This document shows positions 16,861 to 25,570 of a DNA stretch of 64,000 nucleotides, one piece after another. The stretch is taken from NCBI RefSeq assembly GCF_009718825.1, contig NZ_WNHB01000010.1:48417-112416 (forward strand). The letters are read 5' to 3'. Origin of the DNA: Terrilactibacillus tamarindi. Its GTDB lineage: Bacteria; Bacillota; Bacilli; Bacillales; Sporolactobacillaceae. Below the pieces are notes generated by a model. The model was not told where the DNA came from, made no database searches, and worked only from the letters and a program-made list of their open reading frames with translations. Numbering within the stretch: the first letter of the stretch is position 1; each line of letters begins with the position of its first letter. Both the position numbers and the translations under genes were made by a program.

Positions 16861-17646
16861 ATGAACCTAAATTTACAAGGAAAAGTCGCGCTTGTCGTTG
16901 CTTCAAGTCAAGGTCTTGGAAAAGCCATTGCTACTGAGTTAGTGAAAGAAGGGGCTAATGTCATGTTGACCAGTCGAGATGAAACCAAACTTGCCCTTGT
17001 TCAAAAAGAGTTACTTGCCAATGAGGCTGGTCAAGTGGCGTATTGCAAAGCAGATATTACAAAAGCATCGGATATTTCGAACCTTATTGAAAAAACGCAC
17101 CAGGCATTTGGAAAAATTGATATATTAATTAATAACGGCGGTGGACCACCCGCGGGAACATTTGATGACTTTTCGGACGAAGATTGGCAGAAAGCATTCG
17201 AATTAAACCTCTTAAGTTATATCCGATTAACAAGAGCTGTTCTCCCAGATCTAAAACAATCTGGCGGTCATATTATGTCTGTGGTTTCCTCATCAGTTAA
17301 ACAACCAATTCCTGGACTCATTCTGTCAAATACCATTCGAACTGGCGTTATAGGTTTAATGAAAACTTTAGCAGAAGAACTTGCACCGTACAATATTTTA
17401 GTTAATACCGTTGCTCCTGGTCGTATTGACACAGATCGAGTGAAATCACTTGATCGAAAAAAAGCTGATGAATCAGGTCTCCCTGTAGACGAAATCGCGA
17501 AGAAGTCTAAAGAAGAGATCCCGCTTAATCGATACGGAACACCAGAAGAATTTGGTCGCATCGTGGCTTTTTTGGTTTCTAGTGGAAACACATATATGAC
17601 AGGACAAACACTTCTTATTGATGGTGGTGCAGTTAAAGCCATTTAG
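16861..17646 (+). CDS. SDR oxidoreductase (3-oxoacyl-reductase type)
   Basis: A 261-residue classical SDR. VALVVASSQGLGKAIA is an altered glycine motif (ASSQGLG in place of TGxxxGIG), and NNGGGPP replaces NNAG. The catalytic Ser lies in VVSSSVKQP. The usual YxxxK is replaced by SNTIRTGV, so the Tyr/Lys pair is missing. The NNGGGPP plus S-x-R pattern is typical of a divergent SDR group seen in Bacilli (YkvO/YohF-like annotations). Activity may therefore be unusual. The end shows GQTLLIDGG. ATG 16861 follows AAAGGGG. Repeat copy A begins 4 bases after its stop. Confidence 0.75.
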   Translation: MNLNLQGKVALVVASSQGLGKAIATELVKEGANVMLTSRDETKLALVQKELLANEAGQVAYCKADITKASDISNLIEKTHQAFGKIDILINNGGGPPAGTFDDFSDEDWQKAFELNLLSYIRLTRAVLPDLKQSGGHIMSVVSSSVKQPIPGLILSNTIRTGVIGLMKTLAEELAPYNILVNTVAPGRIDTDRVKSLDRKKADESGLPVDEIAKKSKEEIPLNRYGTPEEFGRIVAFLVSSGNTYMTGQTLLIDGGAVKAI

Positions 17647-17649
17647 ACA

Positions 17650-17800
17650 TTTATCCCACCTTAACGGCAAGTAAAGACCCCCACCTCAAGATTCTGAGTA
17701 CTCAAAGAAGATAGGTGGGGGACCAACTGCCCGTAAAGGTCCGATTGGTTCAACTAACCATCAGTGGGGATGAAGAAAACTCCACTGATGGAAGTTTCAC
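17650..17800 (+). repeat. structured element copy A (omega-RNA/IS200-IS605-like, orphan)
   Basis: About 151 nt with three foldable parts: CCCCACCT...AGGTGGGG, a small TGGTT-CAACT-AACCA hairpin and a CCATCAGTGG...CCACTGATGG hairpin. It ends GAAGTTTCAC. GGCAAGT near the start can pair with ACTGCCC. The same element recurs at 28482-28636 (inverted), partly at 20143-20197 (inverted) and in diverged form at 25257-25403. Three of the four copies have GTGA at this boundary when read on the opposite strand. No transposase or nuclease ORF is linked. Confidence 0.6.
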
Positions 17801-17880
17801 TTTATGTTGATTTATAGCCTTAGTAAAAAGCTCATTTTTACCCTACCCATTTGATCCTTTTTTAAGGTAAACAAAAGCAA

Positions 17881-17909
17881 AAGAGAATGAATCAAGTGTC
17901 CATTCTCTT
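17881..17909 (-). terminator. terminator of the EIIA gene
   Basis: AAGAGAATG and CATTCTCTT flank a short loop; on the minus strand T-rich sequence follows. Confidence 0.75.
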
Positions 17910-17922
17910 TAAAATAGTCGGA

Positions 17923-18408
17923 TTATCCAATTTCAACATGATCTTCTTTTGTAACGACTTTTTGTTCATCTTGAAGATTCGTTATGATTACTGGTGTAAC
18001 AATAGAAGGAACCTTGTCTTTCAAAAATTCAAAATCGACTTCTAATAGTTTATCTCCTTGTTTAACGGATTGTCCACTTTTTACAAAGGATTTGAACCCT
18101 TTACCTTTCAAGGTGACGGTATCAAGGCCAACATGGATCAAAATTTCGTTGCCTATATGGTCTTTTAAACTAACGGCATGCTTGGTTGGGAATACACTAA
18201 TAACTTCACCGTCCACTGGCGATTTAACCATGTTATTCGTGGGCTCAATGGCAAATCCTTCTCCCATCATTTTTTGAGAAAAAACAGGATCTGGCACATC
18301 TTCTATTGGAATGACTTTTCCTTCTAATGGATAAATAAACTGAAATGACTTACTTTTAATATCAGCATGTTTCTCTTTGTTCTTTCCTTTAAATAATTTG
18401 TTAAACAC
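17923..18408 (-). CDS. glucose-type PTS EIIA domain protein
   Basis: A stand-alone EIIA-Glc of about 161 residues from GTG 18408, which has AAAGGAG 7 bases upstream. Upstream frame extension to 18492 lacks a site and is rejected. It shows VKSPVDGEVISVFPTKHAV and the phospho-acceptor His in ILIHVGLDTVTLKGKGF. It passes phosphate from HPr to a sugar permease lacking its own IIA domain; B. subtilis YpqE is the nearest analogue. No permease is adjacent. A cre-like site lies at 18461-18474. Confidence 0.88.
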   Translation of the reverse strand: MFNKLFKGKNKEKHADIKSKSFQFIYPLEGKVIPIEDVPDPVFSQKMMGEGFAIEPTNNMVKSPVDGEVISVFPTKHAVSLKDHIGNEILIHVGLDTVTLKGKGFKSFVKSGQSVKQGDKLLEVDFEFLKDKVPSIVTPVIITNLQDEQKVVTKEDHVEIG

Positions 18409-18460
18409 GAGCCCATCTCCTTTTGTTGAAAATAAGTTTTTCAATGACAGAGACAAAGAA

Positions 18461-18474
18461 AGAAAACGTTTACA
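18461..18474 (-). promoter_or_regulatory. candidate CcpA (cre) site upstream of the EIIA gene
   Basis: Minus-strand TGTAAACGTTTTCT matches the cre pattern (TGWAANCGNTNWCA) except at the last base. It sits about 55 bases upstream of GTG 18408, consistent with catabolite control. Confidence 0.5.
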
Positions 18475-18670
18475 TAAAAGATAGTATATCATAACTTATA
18501 GAAATGTTAAAGTAATCTGAAACTATTTTTAGTAGAATGATTGGATTCTTTTCTGTTTAACCAATAAGTTTAAACATATGAAATAGTGTCGTGTAGTTGT
18601 CTAAATAGACTATGTTTCCTATAATAAAAATTATACTAGGTTTAACTTAAAAAAATGAAAGTGGTGCAAA

Positions 18671-20113
18671 ATGATAAATCATATAAAGAAGGAATGGTTT
18701 TCAAACATTCGAGGAGATATATTAGCCGGAATTGTTGTTTCTTTAGCCCTTATACCTGAAGTAACCGGGTTTTCAATTATAGCAGGCGTCAGTCCAATGG
18801 TAGGTTTGTATGCTTCTTTTTGTACGGCTATGATTCTTGCATTTGTAGGTGGAAGACCGGGTATGATTTCCGCTGCGGCTGGAGCGATGGCTTTGGTTCT
18901 TGTTGGTCTAGTCAAAGAGCATGGGATTCAGTATATGTTAGCAGCTACCTTTCTAACAGGAATCATTCAATTTATTTTAGGTTTATTGAAAGTAGGTAGG
19001 TTAGTAAAATTTATCCCTCATGCAGTCATGATCGGCTTTGTTAATGCCTTAGCCATTTTAATTTTCACATCTCAATTTACCTCTTTTTCAGGTGAGTCAT
19101 GGATAATGTATGCGATGGTTGCAGGTGGTCTTATAATTATTTACGTTTTTCCTAAAATAACCAAAGTTGTTCCATCTGCGTTAGTTGCTATCATTGTGAT
19201 TACGATTGTTTCGGTTTGGTTAGGGAGTCCTGTTAAAACAATTGGTGACATGGGAAAGGTATCAAGTATGTTGCCACATTTTTTAATCCCTCATATCCCA
19301 TTTAATTTGGAAACATTGCTTATTATTTTACCCTATTCCGCATCGCTGGCCATTGTTGGGTTAGTAGAGACCTTATTAACAGCACAATTGATTGATGAAG
19401 AAACGAATACAGAAAGTCAAAAAAACAGAGAATGCGTTGGACAAGGAATAGGCAATATGTTTAACGGATTATTCGGTGGAACGGCAGGGTGTGCCATGAT
19501 TGGACAATCCGTCATCAATCTGAAGTCTGGCGGCAGAGGCAGGCTTTCAACCTTTGTTGCAGGAGCCTTTCTTTTTCTTCTCATTATGGTGTTACGTGAT
19601 ATTGTTGTTCAAGTACCACTTGCTGCGTTAGTCGCTGTTATGTTCGTTGTGGCCATAAGTACGTTCGATTGGACATCATTGAAACGGCTTCATAAATTTC
19701 CAAAGACGGATGTCGCTGTGATGGTGGTGACCGTCATCGTTGTTGTGATCACCCATAACCTCGCCTTTGGTGTCATTACAGGAATTATTTTAAGTGCCAT
19801 TTTCTTTGCGGCAAAAATTTCAAAAATTAATATTTCAAAAACCATAGATGAAGAAAAACACACTCTTTTTTATAAAGTTGAAGGCCAACTATTCTTTGCC
19901 TCTGTCACCGACTTTGTTGCTTCCTTTGATTTTAATCCTAGTGGAATAAAAGGCATTGTGATTGATTTCACACGTGCCCATATCTGGGATGAATCGGGGG
20001 TAGCTGGTGTAGACAAAATTGTTGGGAAATACAAGGAAAACCATATTGATGTAAAAATAAAAGGACTAAATCATTCGAGTGAACGACTGTTAGATAAGGC
20101 ATCTGCAAATTAA
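18671..20113 (+). CDS. SulP-family anion transporter with STAS domain
   Basis: A 480-residue SLC26/SulP protein. The membrane part carries GDILAGIVVSLALIPE at the start, then ISAAAGAMALVL, VGLVETLLTAQ and FGGTAGCAMIGQ. A short C-terminal STAS domain (about 395-480) has GIVIDFTRAHIWDESGV. SulP carriers move sulfate, bicarbonate or other anions. No carbonic anhydrase or sulfur genes are next to it, so the substrate is open. ATG 18671 follows AAAGTGG. Confidence 0.85.
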   Translation: MINHIKKEWFSNIRGDILAGIVVSLALIPEVTGFSIIAGVSPMVGLYASFCTAMILAFVGGRPGMISAAAGAMALVLVGLVKEHGIQYMLAATFLTGIIQFILGLLKVGRLVKFIPHAVMIGFVNALAILIFTSQFTSFSGESWIMYAMVAGGLIIIYVFPKITKVVPSALVAIIVITIVSVWLGSPVKTIGDMGKVSSMLPHFLIPHIPFNLETLLIILPYSASLAIVGLVETLLTAQLIDEETNTESQKNRECVGQGIGNMFNGLFGGTAGCAMIGQSVINLKSGGRGRLSTFVAGAFLFLLIMVLRDIVVQVPLAALVAVMFVVAISTFDWTSLKRLHKFPKTDVAVMVVTVIVVVITHNLAFGVITGIILSAIFFAAKISKINISKTIDEEKHTLFYKVEGQLFFASVTDFVASFDFNPSGIKGIVIDFTRAHIWDESGVAGVDKIVGKYKENHIDVKIKGLNHSSERLLDKASAN

Positions 20114-20126
20114 AAAGTATATACAC

Positions 20127-20216
20127 GAGCTTGCTCTTATCAGTGAAACTTCCATCAGTGAGGGTTTTCTTCATCGCCCACTGATGGTTAGCTGAAAATG
20201 AGTGAGCTCTTTTTTT
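20127..20216 (+). terminator. sulP terminator whose loop carries repeat copy D
   Basis: GAGCTTGCTC (20127-20136) pairs with GAGTGAGCTC (20200-20209), allowing two G-U pairs, and is followed by a T run. The arms are separated by 63 bases, almost all of it the repeat fragment at 20143-20197. This looks like an insertion into a terminator loop. Confidence 0.65.
20143..20197 (-). repeat. structured element copy D, terminal hairpin only
   Basis: From GTGA, AACTTCCATCAGTGAGGG through CCCACTGATGGTTAGCTGA matches the terminal hairpin of copies A and C. The ~100-nt remainder is absent. Confidence 0.7.
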
Positions 20217-20240
20217 ACGACTTAAATAAGGTAAAATAAA

Positions 20241-20268
20241 AGCCCAAAAGATCCCTTTTGAGCTTTTT
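20241..20268. terminator. bidirectional terminator between sulP and the DUF2680 gene
   Basis: AGCCCAAAAG pairs with CTTTTGAGCT (one mismatch), with A and T runs on both sides. Confidence 0.75.
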
Positions 20269-20270
20269 CA

Positions 20271-20642
20271 TTAACGTGTTTGTCCGTTCCAAGAGTGATG
20301 CATTTGGTGACCATGATGGAGTCCAGTAGGGAGGAAGCCATTTTTTTCGAGTTTTTCATACCGACGTTCCATATGGGTTATCATCATTTGTCCTTGTGCT
20401 TTACTAAGTATGCCGTAAGACACGTATTTTTCAATTATTTTTGTTTTATCTTTTATCATTTGTTTATGTAGTTTGGCAAGTTCAGCTTTTTGTGGGTCTG
20501 AAAGTTTCACTTGCTTGATTCCCGGGCTAGGTTGTTGGTATTGTTGTGGCATTTGTGGGGATTGTGCATGTACCGATGTTGTTCCTAACAGCATGAGTGT
20601 CAATGGAATAACATAAACTACTTTTTGAATAACATGTTTCAA
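20271..20642 (-). CDS. secreted DUF2680 (YckD-like) protein
   Basis: 123 residues with a signal peptide (VYVIPLTLMLLGTTSVHAQ, cut after VHA). A Pro/Gln-rich linker leads to a helical domain with KAELAKLHKQMIKDKTKIIEKYVSYGILSK and MERRYEKLEKNGFLP, the DUF2680 pattern of B. subtilis YckD. The C-terminal tail is His-rich (HHGHQMHH), which might bind metal. Extracellular; function unknown. Confidence 0.75.
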   Translation of the reverse strand: MKHVIQKVVYVIPLTLMLLGTTSVHAQSPQMPQQYQQPSPGIKQVKLSDPQKAELAKLHKQMIKDKTKIIEKYVSYGILSKAQGQMMITHMERRYEKLEKNGFLPTGLHHGHQMHHSWNGQTR

Positions 20643-20733
20643 TTTAAGCTCTCCTTTATTTTAGTTTTTCTTATTATGCGTCTTAATAGATAAAACATGC
20701 ATTTTTTTAGAGGATAGAGAGCCTTATTTTTCG

Positions 20734-21534
20734 TTAACTTCTTCTTATTAAATAAAACGTGTAACTCATTAGCAGACTAAGTAAGGAGAAAAGGATGGCA
20801 ATACTAGAAAATGCCAGAAGGTAAACGTTGTATTGTGTCACAAAAGAAATAGGTGAACGACTGGCAAAATGATTTGGTTGGGCTATACCATTTCCAATTA
20901 AAATAACGATATATAAAGTTATTAGACCACTTGTTGCCCCTTTTATATCTGCAGGGCTTAATGCAATATGAGAAGCAATGCATGTACTCAAGAAGAGATA
21001 CAAATAAAACAACGGGTTAATGAGATTTTTCAAAGTAAAAAGATGCTCCAAAAGAAACGTACTTGCTGAGATAAAAACGGAAAGAGATGGCTGATCCATT
21101 GTTTGATTTTGTACATATTCTTTGAATAGGTGATAACAATCAGGCATAAATAAATATAAGAGAAGGAGCAGGGATCCTATTCCACTAAAGACAGGTGCAA
21201 TCCCAATGAAGAAATTTCCAATCATTTGATAAAGACTCCCTCGATTAAATCGGTGAATAACATAACCTAATGTCCCGTCTTCACTTTTGGTTTGGAGAAG
21301 TTTGATTTTCACGACTTGGTGATGAAAAACAAAGCACATCAGGGCATGCCCTATTTCATGAATAGGGGTTCCAAGCCAAGCTGTAAAGAGGATACCCTTC
21401 ATTCCAAACGCCATGAAGAAGTTGGACCAACGCTCGATTAGTCCGAGTAGGTAACCAACGATGATTATTACGCCAACGAGACTGAATAATTCTATTAAAC
21501 TATTGAGTAAGATATGTAAATAGATGTTTCGCAT
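20734..21534 (-). CDS. polytopic membrane protein with HExxH motif (M50-like)
   Basis: A 266-residue protein with about six hydrophobic segments. GTPIHEIGHALMC (about residues 56-68) is an HExxH zinc motif placed at a membrane segment, as in site-2-type M50 peptidases. A later ALSPADIKGATSG segment may supply the third ligand Asp. The family resembles uncharacterised M50-like proteins of Bacillales. Whether it cleaves anything is unknown; no substrate or partner is adjacent. Confidence 0.65.
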   Translation of the reverse strand: MRNIYLHILLNSLIELFSLVGVIIIVGYLLGLIERWSNFFMAFGMKGILFTAWLGTPIHEIGHALMCFVFHHQVVKIKLLQTKSEDGTLGYVIHRFNRGSLYQMIGNFFIGIAPVFSGIGSLLLLLYLFMPDCYHLFKEYVQNQTMDQPSLSVFISASTFLLEHLFTLKNLINPLFYLYLFLSTCIASHIALSPADIKGATSGLITLYIVILIGNGIAQPNHFASRSPISFVTQYNVYLLAFSSIAILFSLLSLLMSYTFYLIRRS

Positions 21535-21630
21535 CTAGATTGGTCTCCTTGATTAAACTATTCTTTCGATCTAGTATAATCCATTCTAAGCGTCTTTAGA
21601 CAGGAATAGATTTATTTTGCCAGCTATTTG

Positions 21631-21671
21631 AAAAAAGGGAAAAACCACGGTCAAGTGATTTTTCCCTTTTT
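21631..21671. terminator. bidirectional terminator
   Basis: AAAAAAGGGAAAAACCAC pairs with its near-complement ending TTTTTCCCTTTTT; it serves the minus-strand symporter gene. Confidence 0.75.
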
Positions 21672-21731
21672 GAAATTCTTCTATGCGAAAAAGACCTAAA
21701 ATGCATCCTGTTGGGCTTTGCTGCTTTCAAA

Positions 21732-23117
21732 TTATGATGGATTTTTTACCTTCAATTTTTCATGTCGTTTTAATAAATCATTGATTATACGTGGATAGAT
21801 TTTGTCAATTTTATAGAATAATAATAAAATGATTTGTATGAAAGATAAGATAATAGGTAAATAGATAAACATAAAGCAAATACCTGCCACAGCGGTATCT
21901 GGTTGGTGTGAAGAGCCCCCGGTGTAGTGCGTTAAGGATAGAATCCAACCAACTATCGCAATAGCTAGGCCATTTCCTACTTTTGTTCCAAAGCTACCTG
22001 CACTATAAGTTAACCCCTCCGTACGAATCCCTGTTTTCCATTCACCATATTCAATGGTATCCGCTAACATGGCAAATTGAGAGCCAACAACGCTAGCAAA
22101 TCCGAATCCACGAACAAGTAGTCCTATTACGATGAATGCAATACTCGTTGGTTCAATGATCATCGGGATGGATCCTAATATACTAATGATGATCCCAATG
22201 ATCATGGTGTTTCGTTTTCCCACATGGGCGATTAATTTCGGCATAAGGAATAATCCTAACAGTTGAGGAATATTTAAGGCTACTCCAAGAACTCCAACGA
22301 GTGATGAATCTTTTAAGATTACATTCGCGTAATATACATTAATAGCACCGGCTAAACCGATCAATATAAATGAAACAACGAGGAACATGACCAAAATAAC
22401 CCAATATTTATTTCTGAAGAGCGCTTTAAATCCTTGACGTAGGGGGATGTCCTTTTTTCGCTTTGGTGGTCTAACTCTTTCTTTTGTCGTTTTAAATGTG
22501 ATATAAAAGGCGAGCATACTTATGACAGAATAAAAAACATATGTGATGATCCAACCTCTTTGATTACCTCCAAAAAGGTTTGTAATAGGGATCGTCAATC
22601 CTGTTACGAGTATAGTACTTATCACGGCACAAGCCATTCGATAAATATTTAACATACTCCGACTAAATTGATGACGAGTAATTAATGAGTTTAATACACC
22701 ATACGGAACATTAATACCTGTATAAATAAGATTAAACAAATTATAGGTCACCACAATATAAATGATTTTACCTAGTAACCCGATATCTGGGACGGTAAAG
22801 ACTAAAATTGTGGAAAGGGCGAATGGAAGGGCTAACCAAAAGATCCAAGAACGAGCTTTCCCACGTTTTGATTTTGTTTTATCGGTAATAATTCCCATTC
22901 CAATATCCGTAAATCCATCAAGTAAACGTGAAAAAAACATGATCGTTCCGATGATACCGGCGGATATTCCTCCAACAATGTCTGTGTAGAAATAGGTGAT
23001 GAAAGCACTGATCGAAGCATAAACAAGGTTACTTGCGAAGTCTCCTAAACCGTAACCCAAATTTTCTTTTAATGTTATTTTTGATTGATGTTTTTTCACT
23101 TTTTTATGAGTAATCAA
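21732..23117 (-). CDS. GPH-family sugar:cation symporter (MelB-like)
   Basis: A 461-residue glycoside-pentoside-hexuronide symporter. It opens with LKENLGYGLGDFASNLVYASISAFITYFYTD, then RLLDGFTDIGMGIITDKTKSKRGKARSWI, the MelB-type cation and sugar site signature, and 12 helices. TTG 23117 follows GGAGATGG by about ten bases. Imports a sugar with H+ or Na+; no glycosidase or uronate genes are adjacent, so the sugar is unknown. Confidence 0.88.
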   Translation of the reverse strand: MITHKKVKKHQSKITLKENLGYGLGDFASNLVYASISAFITYFYTDIVGGISAGIIGTIMFFSRLLDGFTDIGMGIITDKTKSKRGKARSWIFWLALPFALSTILVFTVPDIGLLGKIIYIVVTYNLFNLIYTGINVPYGVLNSLITRHQFSRSMLNIYRMACAVISTILVTGLTIPITNLFGGNQRGWIITYVFYSVISMLAFYITFKTTKERVRPPKRKKDIPLRQGFKALFRNKYWVILVMFLVVSFILIGLAGAINVYYANVILKDSSLVGVLGVALNIPQLLGLFLMPKLIAHVGKRNTMIIGIIISILGSIPMIIEPTSIAFIVIGLLVRGFGFASVVGSQFAMLADTIEYGEWKTGIRTEGLTYSAGSFGTKVGNGLAIAIVGWILSLTHYTGGSSHQPDTAVAGICFMFIYLPIILSFIQIILLLFYKIDKIYPRIINDLLKRHEKLKVKNPS

Positions 23118-23440
23118 AGGAAAACCATCTCCAGCTGTTATATTTATGGACGAGCCATATATTCAAAAAAACGTTGAGATATACCTGAGGATGCGAACAA
23201 TTACATCTAGGACATCTGGTGAATGCCACCTCCACCTTATTAATGTGATTTGTTACTCCGTTAAATAGGCTAAAAGCCATTATAAGTTGCGCCCATTTTT
23301 CTCGCGGTTTAATATGTAATCAAAATATACCCGTAAAGAACCTTATTAAACTAGAGAGCAAGCAGCTGCCTTGCTAGTGGCTGTCATTAAGATAGTAGGA
23401 ATTAATCCTTAATTGGATAAAAGAAAAAATCGAGACATTA
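23118..23440. other. intergenic region without recognisable genes
   Basis: No ORF with a ribosome site, no terminator with a T run and no copy of the window's repeats. It contains the divergent promoters of the symporter and rnhA genes. Confidence 0.5.
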
Positions 23441-23482
23441 GTGTATAGTAAGGACAGTGACCAAAATGCAAGAGGTGATAGA

Positions 23483-23932
23483 ATGGAAAACATAGTTATT
23501 TATTGTGACGGTGGCTGTAGAGGTAATCAGAGTGATCATAATGTTGGCGGATGGGGTGTGGTTCTTCAATATAAAGGGAATACGAAAGAACTTTATGGAG
23601 GAGCCTTAAATACAACCAATAACGTGATGGAACTGACTGCGGCGATAAAGGCGCTTGAAGCGATTAAAACAACTCACATTCCAGTCGATGTCCACGCTGA
23701 CAGTGCCTATGTTGTCAACGGGATGACAAGCTGGGTTCAAGGCTGGATAAAAAAAGGTTGGAAAACAGCAGGAAACAAACCGGTTAAGAATAAAGAGTTA
23801 TGGATGAGATTATATGAACTTTCAAAAATGCAGGATACCATACGTTTTAATAAAGTAAAGGGACATAATGGTGTTGAGTTGAATGAACGTGCGGACGAAC
23901 TTGCTAATCGAGGGATGGATGAGGCGAGATAG
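23483..23932 (+). CDS. rnhA: ribonuclease HI
   Basis: A 149-residue RNase HI from ATG 23483 (AGAGGTG 6 bases upstream). The four acidic catalytic residues are present: YCDGGCRGN, NVMELTAAI, HADSAYVVNG and ELNERADELANRG. The basic handle WVQGWIKKGWKTAGNKPV is also intact, and KGHNGVELNE holds the catalytic loop His. It removes RNA from RNA-DNA hybrids. An active handle-containing RNase HI is noteworthy because many Bacilli rely on RnhB/RnhC. Confidence 0.92.
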   Translation: MENIVIYCDGGCRGNQSDHNVGGWGVVLQYKGNTKELYGGALNTTNNVMELTAAIKALEAIKTTHIPVDVHADSAYVVNGMTSWVQGWIKKGWKTAGNKPVKNKELWMRLYELSKMQDTIRFNKVKGHNGVELNERADELANRGMDEAR

Positions 23933-23941
23933 AAAGACGTT

Positions 23942-23968
23942 AAGCGGTGACTTGATTGTCACCGCTTA
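23942..23968 (+). terminator. rnhA terminator
   Basis: AAGCGGTGAC-TTGATT-GTCACCGCTT stem followed by ATTTC; short T run. Confidence 0.75.
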
Positions 23969-23987
23969 TTTCACTCTATTTGATGTA

Positions 23988-25223
23988 CTATACCATTTTA
24001 CAAATCTTTTTAAGAACGGAAACATCATGGCCAAATTTACACATGGCCGCACAGTCATTACGAAGGTCCTTAAATAGAATATAGAATATTGAAGAAGTCG
24101 TCATTTGATGGAAAGATGGTCTTAGTAACTGGGCTTGGATCTCTTTTTCTCTTTTTTCTGGTGCCACTAGATAAAGTGGAATGGGATTTTCCGTGTTTAA
24201 TGTTATTGAAAGATCATTTAAACGTAGTATCCCTGAGTAGATAGATGTACTCTTTTCTACTTCAAATCCACTAACAATTTGATTATCAGCTGTTAACCAT
24301 AATACATCAATTAAAGAGACCGTGTCATACACTGAAGAAGGAAAATGAGGCAGTGTTAAAGTTTCTAGAGAGTAATCACCAATCGTTTCGTCTTTCCATT
24401 TACGTTTATGGTCATTACGTGCAATCCATACATGGTAGCCGAGAGACTGACCTAATTTAGCTAAAAGATATTGCATCTCGGAATGTGCTTGGGATTCCTT
24501 TGCATCAAGTTGAATGGCTTTGTGCCGTTTCATCTTCGTTTTTATTTGCTTCTCTTTTTCAATAACAAGCTCAGCGTTCTCCTCAATAACAAGTCGATTA
24601 TTACCTATTTCAAATAGTAATCCTGCTATAGCCCCTAGATCTTTTGAAAATAGATGTCGATAGCGATTATTTGTCTCAATAATAACTTCTCGCATTTCAA
24701 GATAACTCGACCATGAACCAAGTTTTTTCTTTTCATGGAATAAGGTGTTAAATCCTTTAACAATAGCTGTATTAAAAGGAGGAAATAAAGTTGGGTGCAA
24801 GAAATACAAAATATTAGCAACGGCAGGACCAAGCCCTTTAATTTTTAAGTTATCAAGGATATTAATTTCTTTTAATATTTGCTCTGATTTTGAAGACTTA
24901 TGACAGGCTTTTAAAAATCGGCCAAAAGCTTGTTTGTTCGTTTCATTTTCATAGATATCAGGAATACGTAATTTAGGTTTCCAGAAGAAGGCATGTGCTG
25001 CACCTTCAAATACTTGTTTTTGTTCCGAGATGGCCGATACAACGGTCTCTAGACTGGACCCTTTGAAGTCATTGCCGAAAGAACCAGATTCAATTTCTTG
25101 AATGACTTTTAACAAACTTTTACGTATAAAACGAAAAGCCTTTAAACGATCATCATTATTAATAAACCAGGTATGATAAACAGATTCGTTGTCTTCTTTA
25201 TAATTATTAATCACGTTCTCCAT
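23988..25223 (-). CDS. orphan protein: HhH-GPD-like DNA-binding part plus PD-(D/E)XK-like nuclease part
   Basis: 411 residues, soluble, ATG at 25223. The N-terminal half (about 60-210) contains [18 protein letters not shown] (residues 125-142) followed by [11 protein letters not shown]. This parallels the helix-hairpin-helix and P-V-D-T-H-V block of HhH-GPD base-excision glycosylases, with Asn151 where the catalytic Asp would be. Residues 220-245 are a charged linker. The C-terminal half has [16 protein letters not shown] (Glu249 helix), LIDVLWL (Asp306) and [20 protein letters not shown] (Glu321, Glu323, Lys324), the order of a PD-(D/E)XK-type core. I infer a nuclease that recognises a base or structure and then cuts. 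No methyltransferase or other restriction subunit is adjacent. A repeat copy lies just upstream. Confidence 0.6.
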   Translation of the reverse strand: MENVINNYKEDNESVYHTWFINNDDRLKAFRFIRKSLLKVIQEIESGSFGNDFKGSSLETVVSAISEQKQVFEGAAHAFFWKPKLRIPDIYENETNKQAFGRFLKACHKSSKSEQILKEINILDNLKIKGLGPAVANILYFLHPTLFPPFNTAIVKGFNTLFHEKKKLGSWSSYLEMREVIIETNNRYRHLFSKDLGAIAGLLFEIGNNRLVIEENAELVIEKEKQIKTKMKRHKAIQLDAKESQAHSEMQYLLAKLGQSLGYHVWIARNDHKRKWKDETIGDYSLETLTLPHFPSSVYDTVSLIDVLWLTADNQIVSGFEVEKSTSIYSGILRLNDLSITLNTENPIPLYLVAPEKREKEIQAQLLRPSFHQMTTSSIFYILFKDLRNDCAAMCKFGHDVSVLKKICKMV

Positions 25224-25256
25224 ATAGCGGCTACCTTCCCAAGTGATAAATTTTGT

Positions 25257-25403
25257 GTTTATCCCGTATTAACGGCGAGTATTGTATTGGTCCCCACCTC
25301 AAGGTAATGATTGTAAACGGGAGCTCCTAGATGGGGGACAACTCCCCGCATGAGCCCGATTGTTCAGGCTTCCATCAGGAGGGGATGAGGAAAATCCCCT
25401 TTA
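25257..25403 (+). repeat. structured element copy B (diverged)
   Basis: It keeps the TTTATCCCG start, AACGGCGAGT, the TCCCCACCT...AGATGGGGGA stem, GCCCGATTGTTCAGGC and a CCATCAGGAGGGGATGAGGAAAATCCCCT hairpin-like tail. It has lost the exact TTCAC/GTGA end. It lies between the orphan nuclease start and the phosphatase gene, pointing away from the nuclease gene. Confidence 0.55.
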
Positions 25404-25570
25404 TTGTACCATGCTAGGCACATGGGAAAATCAATATTAAGTTACGAATAAAGGAATTATTATGACCATCCGAGGAAGGGTTAATGGATTTAAGTTCTTC
25501 ACATAATAGCATTGAATTTAGTCACACTAATAAATGATGGTAAATCATTTATGTGAAAGGAATGCTTATA

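Noticed and set aside
17472..17670. Minus-strand ORFs opposite the SDR gene
   Set aside because: They are mirror-frame shadows of a well-supported SDR and have no ribosome sites.
23988..25223. Complete restriction-modification system
   Set aside because: No methyltransferase motifs (DPPY, PCQ) in any neighbouring gene.
23988..25403. RNA-guided nuclease with the adjacent repeat as guide RNA
   Set aside because: The protein shows no RuvC or HNH motifs of TnpB/IscB, and copy B points away from it and is the most diverged copy; proximity looks accidental.
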